DNA from: an uncultured Oscillospiraceae bacterium
GTDB taxonomy: Bacteria; Bacillota; Clostridia; Oscillospirales; Oscillospiraceae
NCBI GenBank assembly: GCA_947625815.1
Contig: CANQPU010000009.1
Span: 17,676-81,675, forward strand
Length of the DNA: 64,000 nucleotides
Direction: 5' to 3'
The position numbers and the translations under genes were made by a program. Below are positions 26,443 to 34,852 of the stretch, in pieces. The stretch's first letter is position 1; every line of letters starts with the position of its first letter. The notes under the pieces were generated by a model. It was not told the DNA's origin. It saw nothing but the letters and a program-made list of their open reading frames with translations, and ran no database searches.

Positions 26443-27062
26443 TGGCCAAAAACAATGCGAACGCCGCCTCCGTAAAGAAGGAGAAGAGCGGCGGCTCGGG
26501 ATCTGGCAAGGTGCTTCACGGCATCAAGGAGATCGGCCGTAAATTCATTGTCTCCCTGAAGCGCCGTCCCTACAACATCCCCTTCGCCGTGTTCATCATC
26601 GCATTTGTGATCTACTCCTTCAACATGACCGCTATCTCCGACACCACCGCTCTTCTGGGCGGCAGGAACATGGGCCTTGCGGGATTCGTCACCATGCTGT
26701 TCGGCATCCTCTCGATGCTGTGCTTCATGAACGCGTTCCGTTACCGCAAGCCGGTCAACAAGGTCATGGCCTGTCTCCTGGTGGTCATGGTCGCTGTCTG
26801 CATCTTCTGTGATGTTTTCTACATCAACACCTGCGTCAGCATCCGGACCAACCCCAACGCCAACATTGTGATCTCGGCGACGAAGAACTTCTTCATCCTG
26901 GAGGCCGAATATTACCTCAAGCTCCACATCGGCTTCCTTGTGGCCGGACTGGTGTTGACGGCGCTTTTGCCGGTGTACTCCAAGCTGATCCGCAAGATCA
27001 ACACCAATGTTGAGGTGGCGGGCAACGAGGACATGAAGGCCATCGACCTGAGCGGCGATTAA
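26442..27062 (+). CDS. Uncharacterised membrane protein C of the pectic transport operon
   Basis: This 206-residue unrecognised protein has a basic, serine/glycine-rich N-terminus of about 40 residues, then four to five hydrophobic segments (near 44-62, 77-95, 105-125 and 150-172). An extracytoplasmic stretch has NTCVSIRTNPNANIV, and the C-terminus is acidic. I chose the ATG at 26442; it overlaps the ATPase stop by one base and follows AAGGGGGGAT. The GTG at 26439 is also possible. The coupling to ATPase 1 supports a transporter role. Confidence 0.73.
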   Translation: MAKNNANAASVKKEKSGGSGSGKVLHGIKEIGRKFIVSLKRRPYNIPFAVFIIAFVIYSFNMTAISDTTALLGGRNMGLAGFVTMLFGILSMLCFMNAFRYRKPVNKVMACLLVVMVAVCIFCDVFYINTCVSIRTNPNANIVISATKNFFILEAEYYLKLHIGFLVAGLVLTALLPVYSKLIRKINTNVEVAGNEDMKAIDLSGD

Positions 27063-27077
27063 GCAAAGTTTATCCCA

Positions 27078-27101
27078 GGGAGGCCCGGCAACGAGCCTCC
27101 C
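27078..27101 (+). other. Intercistronic hairpin between membrane proteins C and D
   Basis: A perfect 7-bp stem, GGGAGGC (27078-27084) and GCCTCCC (27095-27101), with a 10-base loop. No T-run follows, so it is probably an mRNA structure and not a terminator. Confidence 0.45.
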
Positions 27102-27121
27102 ATTCGGCAAAAGGAGCCACG

Positions 27122-27760
27122 ATGAGTAAAAAAAGCAAAGCGTCCGGATCCGATAAAAATGTTGAAAAGACCACGGATTACTACAAGCTGAATACCAAGG
27201 CCGTCAAGGACCTGGTGGAAGCCGACGAATCCAATTCTCCGCCGGTCCCGGATGAGGAGCTGAAAAAGTACAGATCAGGCTTTAAGCTGAAGATCCCCGA
27301 CATCGTGAAGGTCTGCTTCGTCAAATGGTGGTTTGCGGGGTGTTTGTGCTTTTTCTTCTTCTGGGGACTGGGAATCTATGTCAGCGATATGCTGGACATG
27401 ATGTTCATCGCGGGGATCGGTCTCGGGGTAAGTACGGATCTGCTGACCAACAATGTGCTGAGGTACTTTGAGCCCTATCCGGGCGCGTGGGCCAAGTGGG
27501 TGAATTTCTACGAGAAGCGCTTTTCCACGTTCTTCCTCAACATTCTTTACTCCTACGTGGTCCTGCTGCTGGTTTTCTTCTCCTATGGACTTATCAATGT
27601 GATCGTCATGCGCATCCGGGGACTTACGGAGCTGGCGGCCTATGTGGCGGTGGAGCCCATCCTTTTCGGGCTTCTCTACATGGGCTTTGATATGCTCATC
27701 CTTACGATGCGCAAGACCTTCCGAAATATTGTTTCCGACGCCAGAAAGCCCGGAAGATGA
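27122..27760 (+). CDS. Uncharacterised membrane protein D of the pectic transport operon
   Basis: This 212-residue protein starts with about 65 polar residues (Lys, Asp and Ser-rich), then has four predicted helices (near 68-88, 93-112, 140-165 and 180-200) and a basic tail. The repeated aromatic FFFF segment at the first helix is striking. No family was recognised. AAAAGGAGCC precedes the ATG, and the GH28 gene follows after 9 bp. With A, B and C it makes four small polytopic proteins in one operon. Confidence 0.73.
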   Translation: MSKKSKASGSDKNVEKTTDYYKLNTKAVKDLVEADESNSPPVPDEELKKYRSGFKLKIPDIVKVCFVKWWFAGCLCFFFFWGLGIYVSDMLDMMFIAGIGLGVSTDLLTNNVLRYFEPYPGAWAKWVNFYEKRFSTFFLNILYSYVVLLLVFFSYGLINVIVMRIRGLTELAAYVAVEPILFGLLYMGFDMLILTMRKTFRNIVSDARKPGR

Positions 27761-27769
27761 GGTGCTGAA

Positions 27770-29338
27770 ATGATCGAGATTTTGCATCGCGGGAGCACAT
27801 CCGCCTGTTTTGAGATCGTCGGTACAACGCCGCACTACGCCGGTTCCCCCTACGAGGTGCTGGTGGACGGCGCGCCACGCTTTCACAGTGACACCAATGT
27901 CTTCTCCCTCTTCGGCCTGACTCCCGACACCGACTATGCCGTGGAGCTCCGGTTCGACTCCGGGGAGACGGACAGCGCGGCGCTCCACACCGCCGCGGAG
28001 ACCTGCGCGTTCAGCGTCCGGGACTTCGGCGCGCTGGGTGACGGCGTCCATGAGGACACCGGCTCCATCCAGGCGGCCATCAACGCCCTCCCCGAGGGCG
28101 GCCGGGTCATCTTCCCCGCGGGTACATATCTCACACTGCCCGTTTCCCTCAAGAGCCATGTGACGCTGGAGTTTTGCGAAGGCGCCGTACTCCTGGGGTC
28201 CACGGACCGTGAGCGCTACCCCATCATCTCCGGGGTCGCCCTGGACGCCGTCACCGGGAAGGAGATCCCCCTGGCGGCCTTCGAGGGCCTGGAGAGACCC
28301 TCCTATCAGTCCCTGCTTTACGCCTCCCACTGCGAGGACATCGCCATTGTCGGCCCCGGGACGGTTGACGGCAACGGCCAGAACGGCGACTGGTGGCAGG
28401 GATTTGAAAATTTCCCCGCCGCAAGGCCCCGAATCCTGTTCCTCAACCGGTGCAAGGACGTGGTGATCCACGGCATAACCGTGAAAAACGGCCCCACCTG
28501 GCATCTGCATCCCTTTTTCTGCAAGAATGTCTCGGTGCTCGACTGCTTCATCACCGCGCCCAAGGACAGCCCCAATACCGACGGCTGCAACCCCGAGAGC
28601 TGCGACACCGTGAACATCATCGGCTGCAAATTCTCCGTCGGTGACGACTGCATCGCCATCAAATCCGGAAAGCTGGAAATGGCCGTCAAGTACAAGGCAC
28701 CCGCCGACAAATACACCATCCGCAACTGCCTCATGCAGTTCGGCCACGGCGCGGTGACGCTTGGAAGTGAGGCCTCCGCCGGCGTAACGAATCTCTCCGT
28801 TACCCAGTGCTGGTTCCTCGCCACGGACCGGGGCCTGCGCATCAAATCCCGCCGCGGCCGCGGAAAGTACAGCGTCATCAACAACGTCCTCTTCGACAAC
28901 ATCCGGATGGACAGGGTGCTGACGCCCATCGTCATCAACCTCTGGTACAACTGCTGTGACACGGACGCCCACGACGAGTACGTCTGGAGCCGTGAGAAGC
29001 TGCCGGTGGACGACAGGACCCCCGTGATGGGCTCCTTCACCTTCCGCAATATGGAGTGCACCAACGCGGAGGTGGCCGCCTGCTACATAGACGGGCTCAC
29101 CGAAATGCCCATCGAGAGCGTCACCCTGGAGAACATCAGCGTCTCCTTTGCGGAGGACGCCCGACCCGGCAAGCCGGCGATGCAGGAGTTCGCGCCAAAA
29201 CGCTGTCGGACGGGCCTCTATCTGGACAACGTCCGGGAGATCACCGTCAGGAACGTGACGCTCAACGGCGTTGAAGGGGAGAAGCTCATCGCCCCGCACA
29301 GCGAGAGGATCGAGACATCCGGGTTTGACGCGGACTGA
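27770..29338 (+). CDS. GH28 polygalacturonase-like glycoside hydrolase, cytoplasmic
   Basis: This right-handed beta-helix hydrolase of pectic backbones has an N-terminal fibronectin III-like domain (about residues 1-80), then DFGALGDGVHEDTG, the pectate-lyase-fold entry motif. The GH28 catalytic set is present: NTDGCNPESC, GDDCIAIKSG, GHGAVTLGSE and RIKSRRGRG. The length is 522 residues with no signal peptide, so it should act on imported oligosaccharides, perhaps as an exo-polygalacturonase. It is coupled to the transport genes, 9 bp after gene D. Confidence 0.9.
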   Translation: MIEILHRGSTSACFEIVGTTPHYAGSPYEVLVDGAPRFHSDTNVFSLFGLTPDTDYAVELRFDSGETDSAALHTAAETCAFSVRDFGALGDGVHEDTGSIQAAINALPEGGRVIFPAGTYLTLPVSLKSHVTLEFCEGAVLLGSTDRERYPIISGVALDAVTGKEIPLAAFEGLERPSYQSLLYASHCEDIAIVGPGTVDGNGQNGDWWQGFENFPAARPRILFLNRCKDVVIHGITVKNGPTWHLHPFFCKNVSVLDCFITAPKDSPNTDGCNPESCDTVNIIGCKFSVGDDCIAIKSGKLEMAVKYKAPADKYTIRNCLMQFGHGAVTLGSEASAGVTNLSVTQCWFLATDRGLRIKSRRGRGKYSVINNVLFDNIRMDRVLTPIVINLWYNCCDTDAHDEYVWSREKLPVDDRTPVMGSFTFRNMECTNAEVAACYIDGLTEMPIESVTLENISVSFAEDARPGKPAMQEFAPKRCRTGLYLDNVREITVRNVTLNGVEGEKLIAPHSERIETSGFDAD

Positions 29339-29395
29339 TGTCAAACCGTTGTTTCCTGACCCCACAGCAAAAAACATGTGTAAGGAGACAAGTCT

Positions 29396-30475
29396 ATGTC
29401 ATACTTATCCCTGAAGAACATCAACAAGATCTATCCCAACGGCTTCCACGCCGTTCACGATTTCAATCTCGACATCGAAAAGGGCGAGTTTATCGTCTTC
29501 GTCGGGCCCTCCGGCTGCGGAAAATCCACGACCCTTCGCATGGTCGCGGGCCTGGAGGACATCTCCAACGGAGAGTTTCTGATCAACGGTAAGCGCGCCA
29601 ATGAGATGGGACCCCGTGAACGCGAGATCGCCATGGTCTTCCAGAGCTACGCCCTTTACCCCCAGATGACCGTTTATGACAACATCGCCTTCGGCCTTAC
29701 GCTCCAGGGCGTTGACGAGGACATCATCGATAAGAAGGTGAAGGACACCGCCCGGATCCTGGGCCTGACGGACTATCTTGACCGTTATCCCAGAGCTCTT
29801 TCCGGCGGCCAGAGACAGCGTGTGGCCATCGGCCGCGCCATCATCCGCAAGGTGGGCGTGTTCCTGATGGACGAGCCGCTCTCCAACCTGGACGCCAAGC
29901 AGCGCGTCACCATGCGTTCCGAGATCGCCCAGATCCACCGGAACACCGGCGCCACCACGATCTACGTCACCCATGACCAGACCGAGGCCATGACCCTCGC
30001 TGACCGTATCGTCGTCATGAAGGACGGCTATATCCAGCAGGTCGGCACGCCCTATGACCTCTACTACGAGCCTGTCAACGTGTTCGTCGCCGGGTTCATT
30101 GGCGAGCCGCCCATGAACTTCGTGAAGGGGATCGTTAAAAACGGCCGGATCGTCTTCGGCAAGAACGAGCTGGACATCGGCAAAAAGCTGGGCGCCGGCG
30201 CCGCCGCCTACGAGGGCAAGGAGATCGTCTTCGGCTTCCGCCCCGAGGCCATCGAGCTGGGGATCAAGCCGGATTCCTACAACCTCAAGGCCGACGTGGA
30301 GCTCACCGAGATGCTGGGCGACACCACCAATGTCTACATCACGGCCGGTGAGGACAAGGCCATCCTGAAGGTCGATCCTCACGACACTCCGAAGACCGAT
30401 TCCACCATCGACTTCTCCATCCCCTACGAGAGCGTCTACCTCTTCAACGGGGAGACGGAAATGGTCATCAAATGA
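29396..30475 (+). CDS. Sugar ABC transporter ATPase 2 (UgpC/MsmX-like)
   Basis: This is a second CUT1-type ATPase of 359 residues, with Walker A GPSGCGKSTT, Q-loop VFQSYALYPQM, signature LSGGQRQRVAIGRAI, Walker B VFLMDEPLSNLDAK and C-terminal domain FGFRPEAIELG. It is closer to standard MsmX/UgpC at the Q-loop than ATPase 1. It may serve the same permeases, act as the shared ATPase for importers elsewhere, or pair with ATPase 1 as a heterodimer. It is the last gene before a strong terminator. Confidence 0.92.
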   Translation: MSYLSLKNINKIYPNGFHAVHDFNLDIEKGEFIVFVGPSGCGKSTTLRMVAGLEDISNGEFLINGKRANEMGPREREIAMVFQSYALYPQMTVYDNIAFGLTLQGVDEDIIDKKVKDTARILGLTDYLDRYPRALSGGQRQRVAIGRAIIRKVGVFLMDEPLSNLDAKQRVTMRSEIAQIHRNTGATTIYVTHDQTEAMTLADRIVVMKDGYIQQVGTPYDLYYEPVNVFVAGFIGEPPMNFVKGIVKNGRIVFGKNELDIGKKLGAGAAAYEGKEIVFGFRPEAIELGIKPDSYNLKADVELTEMLGDTTNVYITAGEDKAILKVDPHDTPKTDSTIDFSIPYESVYLFNGETEMVIK

Positions 30476-30490
30476 TCATAACGTAAAAAA

Positions 30491-30523
30491 ACGCGGGACG
30501 CGGATGCGGTCCCGCGTTTTTTT
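30491..30523 (+). terminator. Terminator of the pectic transport operon
   Basis: A 9-bp stem, ACGCGGGAC (30491-30499) and GTCCCGCGT (30509-30517), runs into seven T (30517-30523). An A-run precedes the stem. Confidence 0.92.
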
Positions 30524-30643
30524 GTATCACCGGGGCCGCGGCGCGCCGGTGGGACCGGTCCGGCCGGCGGCGGACAGGTTGAGGGCGCAATAAAGCGAAT
30601 AGGGACAAATAGGGGCGGAATATGATAGGGCGAGTTGAGTTGA

Positions 30644-31360
30644 ATGGGGGCGGTCGGTATTCTCGCACTGACTTTCGCGGCGCTGTTGTCCTATCCGTTT
30701 TTGCTTTTGAGGCTGGAAAATCCCGCCGGCTCCTTCCCGCGGCCGCTGACGGCCCAGGAGGAGCGGGACTATCTGGCCCTTGCAGCGCAGGGGGATGAGG
30801 CCGCCCGCAGCAAGCTCATCGAGCACAACCTCCGCCTGGTGGCCCACATCGTCAAGAAATACTATACCAGGACCAGGGATCAGGACGACCTCATTTCCAT
30901 CGGCACCATCGGCCTCATCAAGGGCATCTCCAGCTACAAGCCCGACAAGGGCGTGAGACTGGCGACCTACGCCAGCCGCTGTATCGAAAACGAGATCCTG
31001 ATGTACTTCCGGTCCCAGAGGAAATCCGCCGGCGACCTGTCGCTCTCGGATACGATCGACTCAGACTCCGACGGCGGGAACCTGTCCCTGATGGACGTGG
31101 TCTCCGTGGAGGACGACGCCTTTGAGCGCCTGAGCTCGGAGGATGTGTACGCGCGCCTGCGGCGCCATGTGGAGCAGGGCCTGGAGCCGCGGGAGAGGGA
31201 GATCGTCACCCTCCGTTACGGCCTGGGCGGGAGGAAGCGCCTCACCCAGAAGGAGACCGCCGACAGGCTGGGCATCTCCCGCTCCTATGTCTCCAGGATC
31301 GAAAAAAAGGCCCTGGAAAAGCTGAAGGCCCTTTTAGAGGACGAGGAGCGCGTGAAATAG
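30644..31360 (+). CDS. sigK: Sporulation sigma factor sigma-K, intact gene
   Basis: Sigma-K is the late mother-cell sigma factor. The N-terminus has a hydrophobic pro-sequence (about 20 residues, ILALTFAALLSYPFLLL) followed by FPRPLTAQEE. Core motifs are KLIEHNLRLVAHIVKKYY, DDLISIGTIGLIKGI and RLATYASRCIENEIL in region 2, and a region 4 helix-turn-helix around RLGISRSYVSRIEKK. The 238-residue gene is continuous, so no skin element interrupts it. The ribosome site is weak (AGGGCGAG about 10 bases upstream). GAATA at 30597 and AATATGAT at 30619, 17 bp apart, loosely resemble a sigma-E promoter. Confidence 0.92.
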   Translation: MGAVGILALTFAALLSYPFLLLRLENPAGSFPRPLTAQEERDYLALAAQGDEAARSKLIEHNLRLVAHIVKKYYTRTRDQDDLISIGTIGLIKGISSYKPDKGVRLATYASRCIENEILMYFRSQRKSAGDLSLSDTIDSDSDGGNLSLMDVVSVEDDAFERLSSEDVYARLRRHVEQGLEPREREIVTLRYGLGGRKRLTQKETADRLGISRSYVSRIEKKALEKLKALLEDEERVK

Positions 31361-31419
31361 CGCCGCCCGGAGAAGGGCATGCCCGCTGTCATGATTTGAG
31401 AAAAATCAGAAGAAAAAAC

Positions 31420-31447
31420 TTGTAAAATTCACAAAATGTAGTATAGT
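31420..31447 (+). promoter_or_regulatory. Candidate promoter of the zinc-ribbon protein gene
   Basis: TTGTAA (31420-31425) and TATAGT (31442-31447) are 16 bp apart, giving a leader of about 50 bases with GGGGGATC before the start codon. Confidence 0.55.
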
Positions 31448-31504
31448 AAGAACATAGAGAAGAATACAGAGCCGGGATCATCCGGCCATGACAGGGGGAT
31501 CACT

Positions 31505-32890
31505 ATGAAATGTAAAAGCTGCGGCGCCGGGCTTCGCCCCGACGATAAGTTCTGCTCGGCCTGTGGTACGCGGGTGGAGCCGGACTCTACGGCCGGGGAT
31601 AGCGGCGAGATCGCCGCTTTTGAGGGCCGCGAGCCCGAAATGCCGGTCCGGGGGACAGGGATAGTAGCCGGGGAGACGACCCCGGAGAGGACCGGCGCCG
31701 GGACCGGGGAGACGGGGGAGAAGACGGCAGAGGCGACGGGGGAAAAGACAGGGGAAAAGGCGGCTGAGGATAACTTCAGCACCATGCCCGTCACCCCTCC
31801 CGTGAAGATCGCCGACGTCCCCGCGGCGGAGGCCGCGGACGGTGGGAAAACGGCCGTCGCCGTCGCCGACGAGGACGTACATACGCCGGAGAGCCCGGTA
31901 GAGAACGGGAAGCAAAAGAAGGAGAAGAAGGAAAAGAAGGAGAAAGCGGCCAAGGCGTCATCCGGCAGGAATGTGGGCCGGATCCTTTTGAGTATCCTGC
32001 TGAGCCTCCTCCTCTTCGTGTCGCTGCTGGCGTCGTCCCTTGTGACGCTCGTGAGGCTCACCGTCCGCGAGGAAAATCTGGAAAGCGCCCTTCGGGACCT
32101 GAGCCTGTCGTCCCTGAAGGTCGGAGGATATAGCGGGGATCCCGAAAACAGCGACGGCGCCTCCGACGGGACGATCCCGGCGGACACGGAGGAGCTGGCC
32201 GACTACCTCTATGACATGGCCAAGGACGCGCCCGGCTGGGAGAACGCCACCAGAAAGGATATCGCCAAAGCCATGGAGGAGCCGCTGGTCAACGAGTTCC
32301 TCACCCAAATGGCCACGGACTACGCCGACGTCGTCATCAGGGGCGAGGACCCGGCGGGCAAGGGCCTGACGCCTGAGAATATCACCGACTTTGTGCTCGA
32401 CCACGAGGAGGAGACGCTGGACGTCATGCGGAAGGCCGGCTACACCGGCGACCTCCGGATCGACAGGGAGGAGCTGGAGAGCTCCCTGCGCGACACCATT
32501 GGCGACACCTTCGTCCCCGAGAACATCGTCACCGGGGACTATCAGGAGTATATGACCATCTTCCGGATCGTCGTCTCTCTGCCGGTGCTCATCGGCCTGT
32601 GGGTCATCACCGCCGCCCTCGTCATCCTGCTCATCGTGGTGAACAAGCACCGGTTCTCCGCGGTACTGTCCTGCGTGGGCGTCCCGGCGCTGATCATCGG
32701 CCTGCTTTTCGTGGCGGCCTGGTGTGCCATCAACCTGTATCCGCCCATGAGGGAGGGCCTGCTGAGCCTCATCCCCCTGCTGCTGGGCAGCGACCTGCTG
32801 ATCTTCGGCGCGGGCCTTGCCGGAGGAGGGTTCCTGCTCGTGATCATCAAGGCCATCGTTCGATCCGTCCAAAAAAAGCGCCGCGCCTGA
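31505..32890 (+). CDS. Zinc-ribbon membrane protein with low-complexity linker
   Basis: This 461-residue protein starts with a zinc ribbon (CKSCGAGLRPDDKFCSACG, two CxxC knuckles). About 120 residues of low complexity follow, rich in Gly, Glu, Thr and Lys with repeated TGEKTGEK-like units and a KKEKKEKKEK block. A first membrane helix lies near residue 160-185. A mostly acidic extracytoplasmic domain (about 190-340) follows, then three or four C-terminal helices. The function is unknown; such proteins are often annotated only as zinc ribbon domain-containing. It lies between sigK and an ABC exporter, with its own promoter and terminator. Confidence 0.7.
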   Translation: MKCKSCGAGLRPDDKFCSACGTRVEPDSTAGDSGEIAAFEGREPEMPVRGTGIVAGETTPERTGAGTGETGEKTAEATGEKTGEKAAEDNFSTMPVTPPVKIADVPAAEAADGGKTAVAVADEDVHTPESPVENGKQKKEKKEKKEKAAKASSGRNVGRILLSILLSLLLFVSLLASSLVTLVRLTVREENLESALRDLSLSSLKVGGYSGDPENSDGASDGTIPADTEELADYLYDMAKDAPGWENATRKDIAKAMEEPLVNEFLTQMATDYADVVIRGEDPAGKGLTPENITDFVLDHEEETLDVMRKAGYTGDLRIDREELESSLRDTIGDTFVPENIVTGDYQEYMTIFRIVVSLPVLIGLWVITAALVILLIVVNKHRFSAVLSCVGVPALIIGLLFVAAWCAINLYPPMREGLLSLIPLLLGSDLLIFGAGLAGGGFLLVIIKAIVRSVQKKRRA

Positions 32891-32903
32891 GCCGCGGCCG
32901 TTA

Positions 32904-32940
32904 AAAGATCCCGCGGACCCGGGTCCGTGGGATCTTTTTT
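32904..32940 (+). terminator. Terminator after the zinc-ribbon protein gene
   Basis: A long GC-rich inverted repeat (32904-32920 with 32921-32937, one G-T pair) with flanking A-run and six T (32935-32940). Confidence 0.9.
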
Positions 32941-32983
32941 GCGGAAAACAGCAAGAAACGCAAAGACAATCGAAAAATAAGTG

Positions 32984-33012
32984 TGGAAATCCCCATACGC
33001 TTGTGCTATAAT
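32984..33012 (+). promoter_or_regulatory. Promoter of the heterodimeric ABC exporter operon
   Basis: TGGAAA (32984-32989) and TATAAT (33007-33012) are 17 bp apart, with an extended -10 TGC. AAGGAGC precedes the start of the first gene. Confidence 0.65.
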
Positions 33013-33070
33013 AAAAGTCCTTGCGAATAAGGTTCGGGTTGCACACAATTTTTAGTTCAAGGAGCAAGAC

Positions 33071-34852
33071 ATGATCTTCGGTAAGCACATAAACAAATAT
33101 TACCTGAAGTACGGGCTTATCCTGCTGTTTGGCCTGGCGGCGCTGGCGGTGGTGGACTATATGCAGCTCATCGTGCCGAATCTCTATCAGATGGTAGTCA
33201 ACGGCATGAACGACGGCACGGTCACCGTGGACGGCGTGGTCCACCGGTTCGACATGGACTTCCTGCTCGACCGGGTCTGCCTTCCCATGCTGGTGGTGGT
33301 CATCAGCATGGTCTTCGGCCGTTTCCTCTGGCGGGTGTGCTTCTTCGGGTCCGCCGTAAGGGTGGAGGCAGACATACGCAACAGCATGTTCGACCACTGC
33401 AAGGACCTGTCTCAGCAGTTCTACCAGGTGCATAAGGTGGGGGACCTGATGAGCCTGTTCACCAATGACCTGGACACCATTCAGGACTGCTACGGGAACG
33501 GCCTTCTCATGCTGGCCGACGCGCTGATGCTGGGTATTCTGTCCATTTTCAAGATGTTCAACATGGACCGGACCCTGACGGTCCTCTCCCTCATCCCCAT
33601 GGTGTTCCTCTTCGGCGTCAGCACCGTGGTGGGCCGCTACATGGAGAAGAAATGGGACATCCGTCAGGCGGCCTTTTCCAAGCTGTCCGACTTCTCGCAG
33701 GAGTCCTTCTCCGGCATCGCCGTCATCAAGGCCTTCGTCAAGGAGGCCAAGGAGCTCTGGGCCTTCAAAAAGCTCAATCAGGAAAACGAGAAGGCCAACG
33801 TGGACTTCACCCGCGCCTCGGTGCTGCTGCATATCCTGGTCACGCTTTTTGTGGAGTCTGTCATCTGCGTGGTCCTGGGCTACGGAGGCTACCTTGTCCA
33901 CGAGGGGGTCTTCAACGCGGGTCAGCTGGTGGAGTACATAGGCTATTTCAACGCCATCGTCTGGCCTATCATGGCTGTCTCCGAGCTCATCGACATGACG
34001 AGCCGCGGCAAGGCCAGCCTCAAGCGCGTCAGCGAGCTGCTGGACGCCAAACAGGACGTGATCGACCGGAAGGGCGTCCGCGAGCTCACCGATGTGAAGG
34101 GCGGGATCGAGTTCAGACATCTGACGTTCCGCTACCCCGACGGGGAGTATGACGTTTTGCAGGACCTGACCTTTGAGATCAGGCCCGGCGAGAGCATCGG
34201 CCTTGTGGGCCGGACCGGCGCGGGCAAGACGACGCTGGTGGATCTTATCCTGCGCACCTATAACGTGCCTGACGGGACAATATTTGTGGACGGGCAGGAC
34301 GTCAACGAGGTGAAGATCCGGGACATCCGGGCCGCCTGCGCCTATGTTCCCCAGGACAACTTCCTCTTTTCCGATACCATCGCGAAGAACATCGCCTTCA
34401 CCAACGGGGCCCCCGACATGGACAAGGTCGTCCGGGCGGCGGTCCTCTCCGACGTGGACGGCAACATCCGGGAGTTCACGGAGGGCTACGAAACGGTCCT
34501 GGGCGAGCGGGGCGTCACCGTCTCCGGCGGGCAGAAGCAGCGCATCTCCATAGCCCGGGCGCTTTTGAAGGACGCGCCCATACTGATCCTGGACGATTCC
34601 GTCTCCGCTGTGGACACCGGCACCGAAAAAACGATCCTTGATAACCTGAAGAAGACCCGGGAGGGCAAGACCACCATCCTCATCGCCCACCGCATCTCCA
34701 CCATCGAGCGGATGGACCGGATCATGTATCTGGAGGACGGGAAGCTGGTGGCCATGGGCCCCCACAGCCGGCTTTATGAGGAGTGCCCCGCGTACAGGCA
34801 TATGGTGGATCTCCAGAAGCTGGAGGAGGAGGGAGGCGAGCGCAATGGGTGA
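33071..34852 (+). CDS. ABC exporter half-transporter, degenerate ATPase site subunit
   Basis: This 593-residue protein has a six-helix exporter domain (about 1-320) fused to an ATPase domain with Walker A GRTGAGKTT, signature VSGGQKQRISIARAL and Walker B ILILDDSVSAVD. The residue after the Walker B aspartate is Asp instead of the catalytic Glu. This matches the TM287-type subunit of heterodimeric exporters such as TM287/288, where one nucleotide site is non-hydrolytic. It overlaps the partner gene by 8 bp. The substrate is unknown; family members export drugs, lipids or peptides. Confidence 0.9.
   Translation: MIFGKHINKYYLKYGLILLFGLAALAVVDYMQLIVPNLYQMVVNGMNDGTVTVDGVVHRFDMDFLLDRVCLPMLVVVISMVFGRFLWRVCFFGSAVRVEADIRNSMFDHCKDLSQQFYQVHKVGDLMSLFTNDLDTIQDCYGNGLLMLADALMLGILSIFKMFNMDRTLTVLSLIPMVFLFGVSTVVGRYMEKKWDIRQAAFSKLSDFSQESFSGIAVIKAFVKEAKELWAFKKLNQENEKANVDFTRASVLLHILVTLFVESVICVVLGYGGYLVHEGVFNAGQLVEYIGYFNAIVWPIMAVSELIDMTSRGKASLKRVSELLDAKQDVIDRKGVRELTDVKGGIEFRHLTFRYPDGEYDVLQDLTFEIRPGESIGLVGRTGAGKTTLVDLILRTYNVPDGTIFVDGQDVNEVKIRDIRAACAYVPQDNFLFSDTIAKNIAFTNGAPDMDKVVRAAVLSDVDGNIREFTEGYETVLGERGVTVSGGQKQRISIARALLKDAPILILDDSVSAVDTGTEKTILDNLKKTREGKTTILIAHRISTIERMDRIMYLEDGKLVAMGPHSRLYEECPAYRHMVDLQKLEEEGGERNG

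Noticed and set aside
30644..31360. A skin-like element interrupting sigK
   Set aside because: The sigK frame is continuous from pro-sequence to region 4, so no insertion is present.
31958..34801. A 947-codon minus-strand frame opposite the zinc-ribbon and ABC exporter genes
   Set aside because: It crosses a terminator and a promoter of the plus-strand genes and has no recognisable domain.
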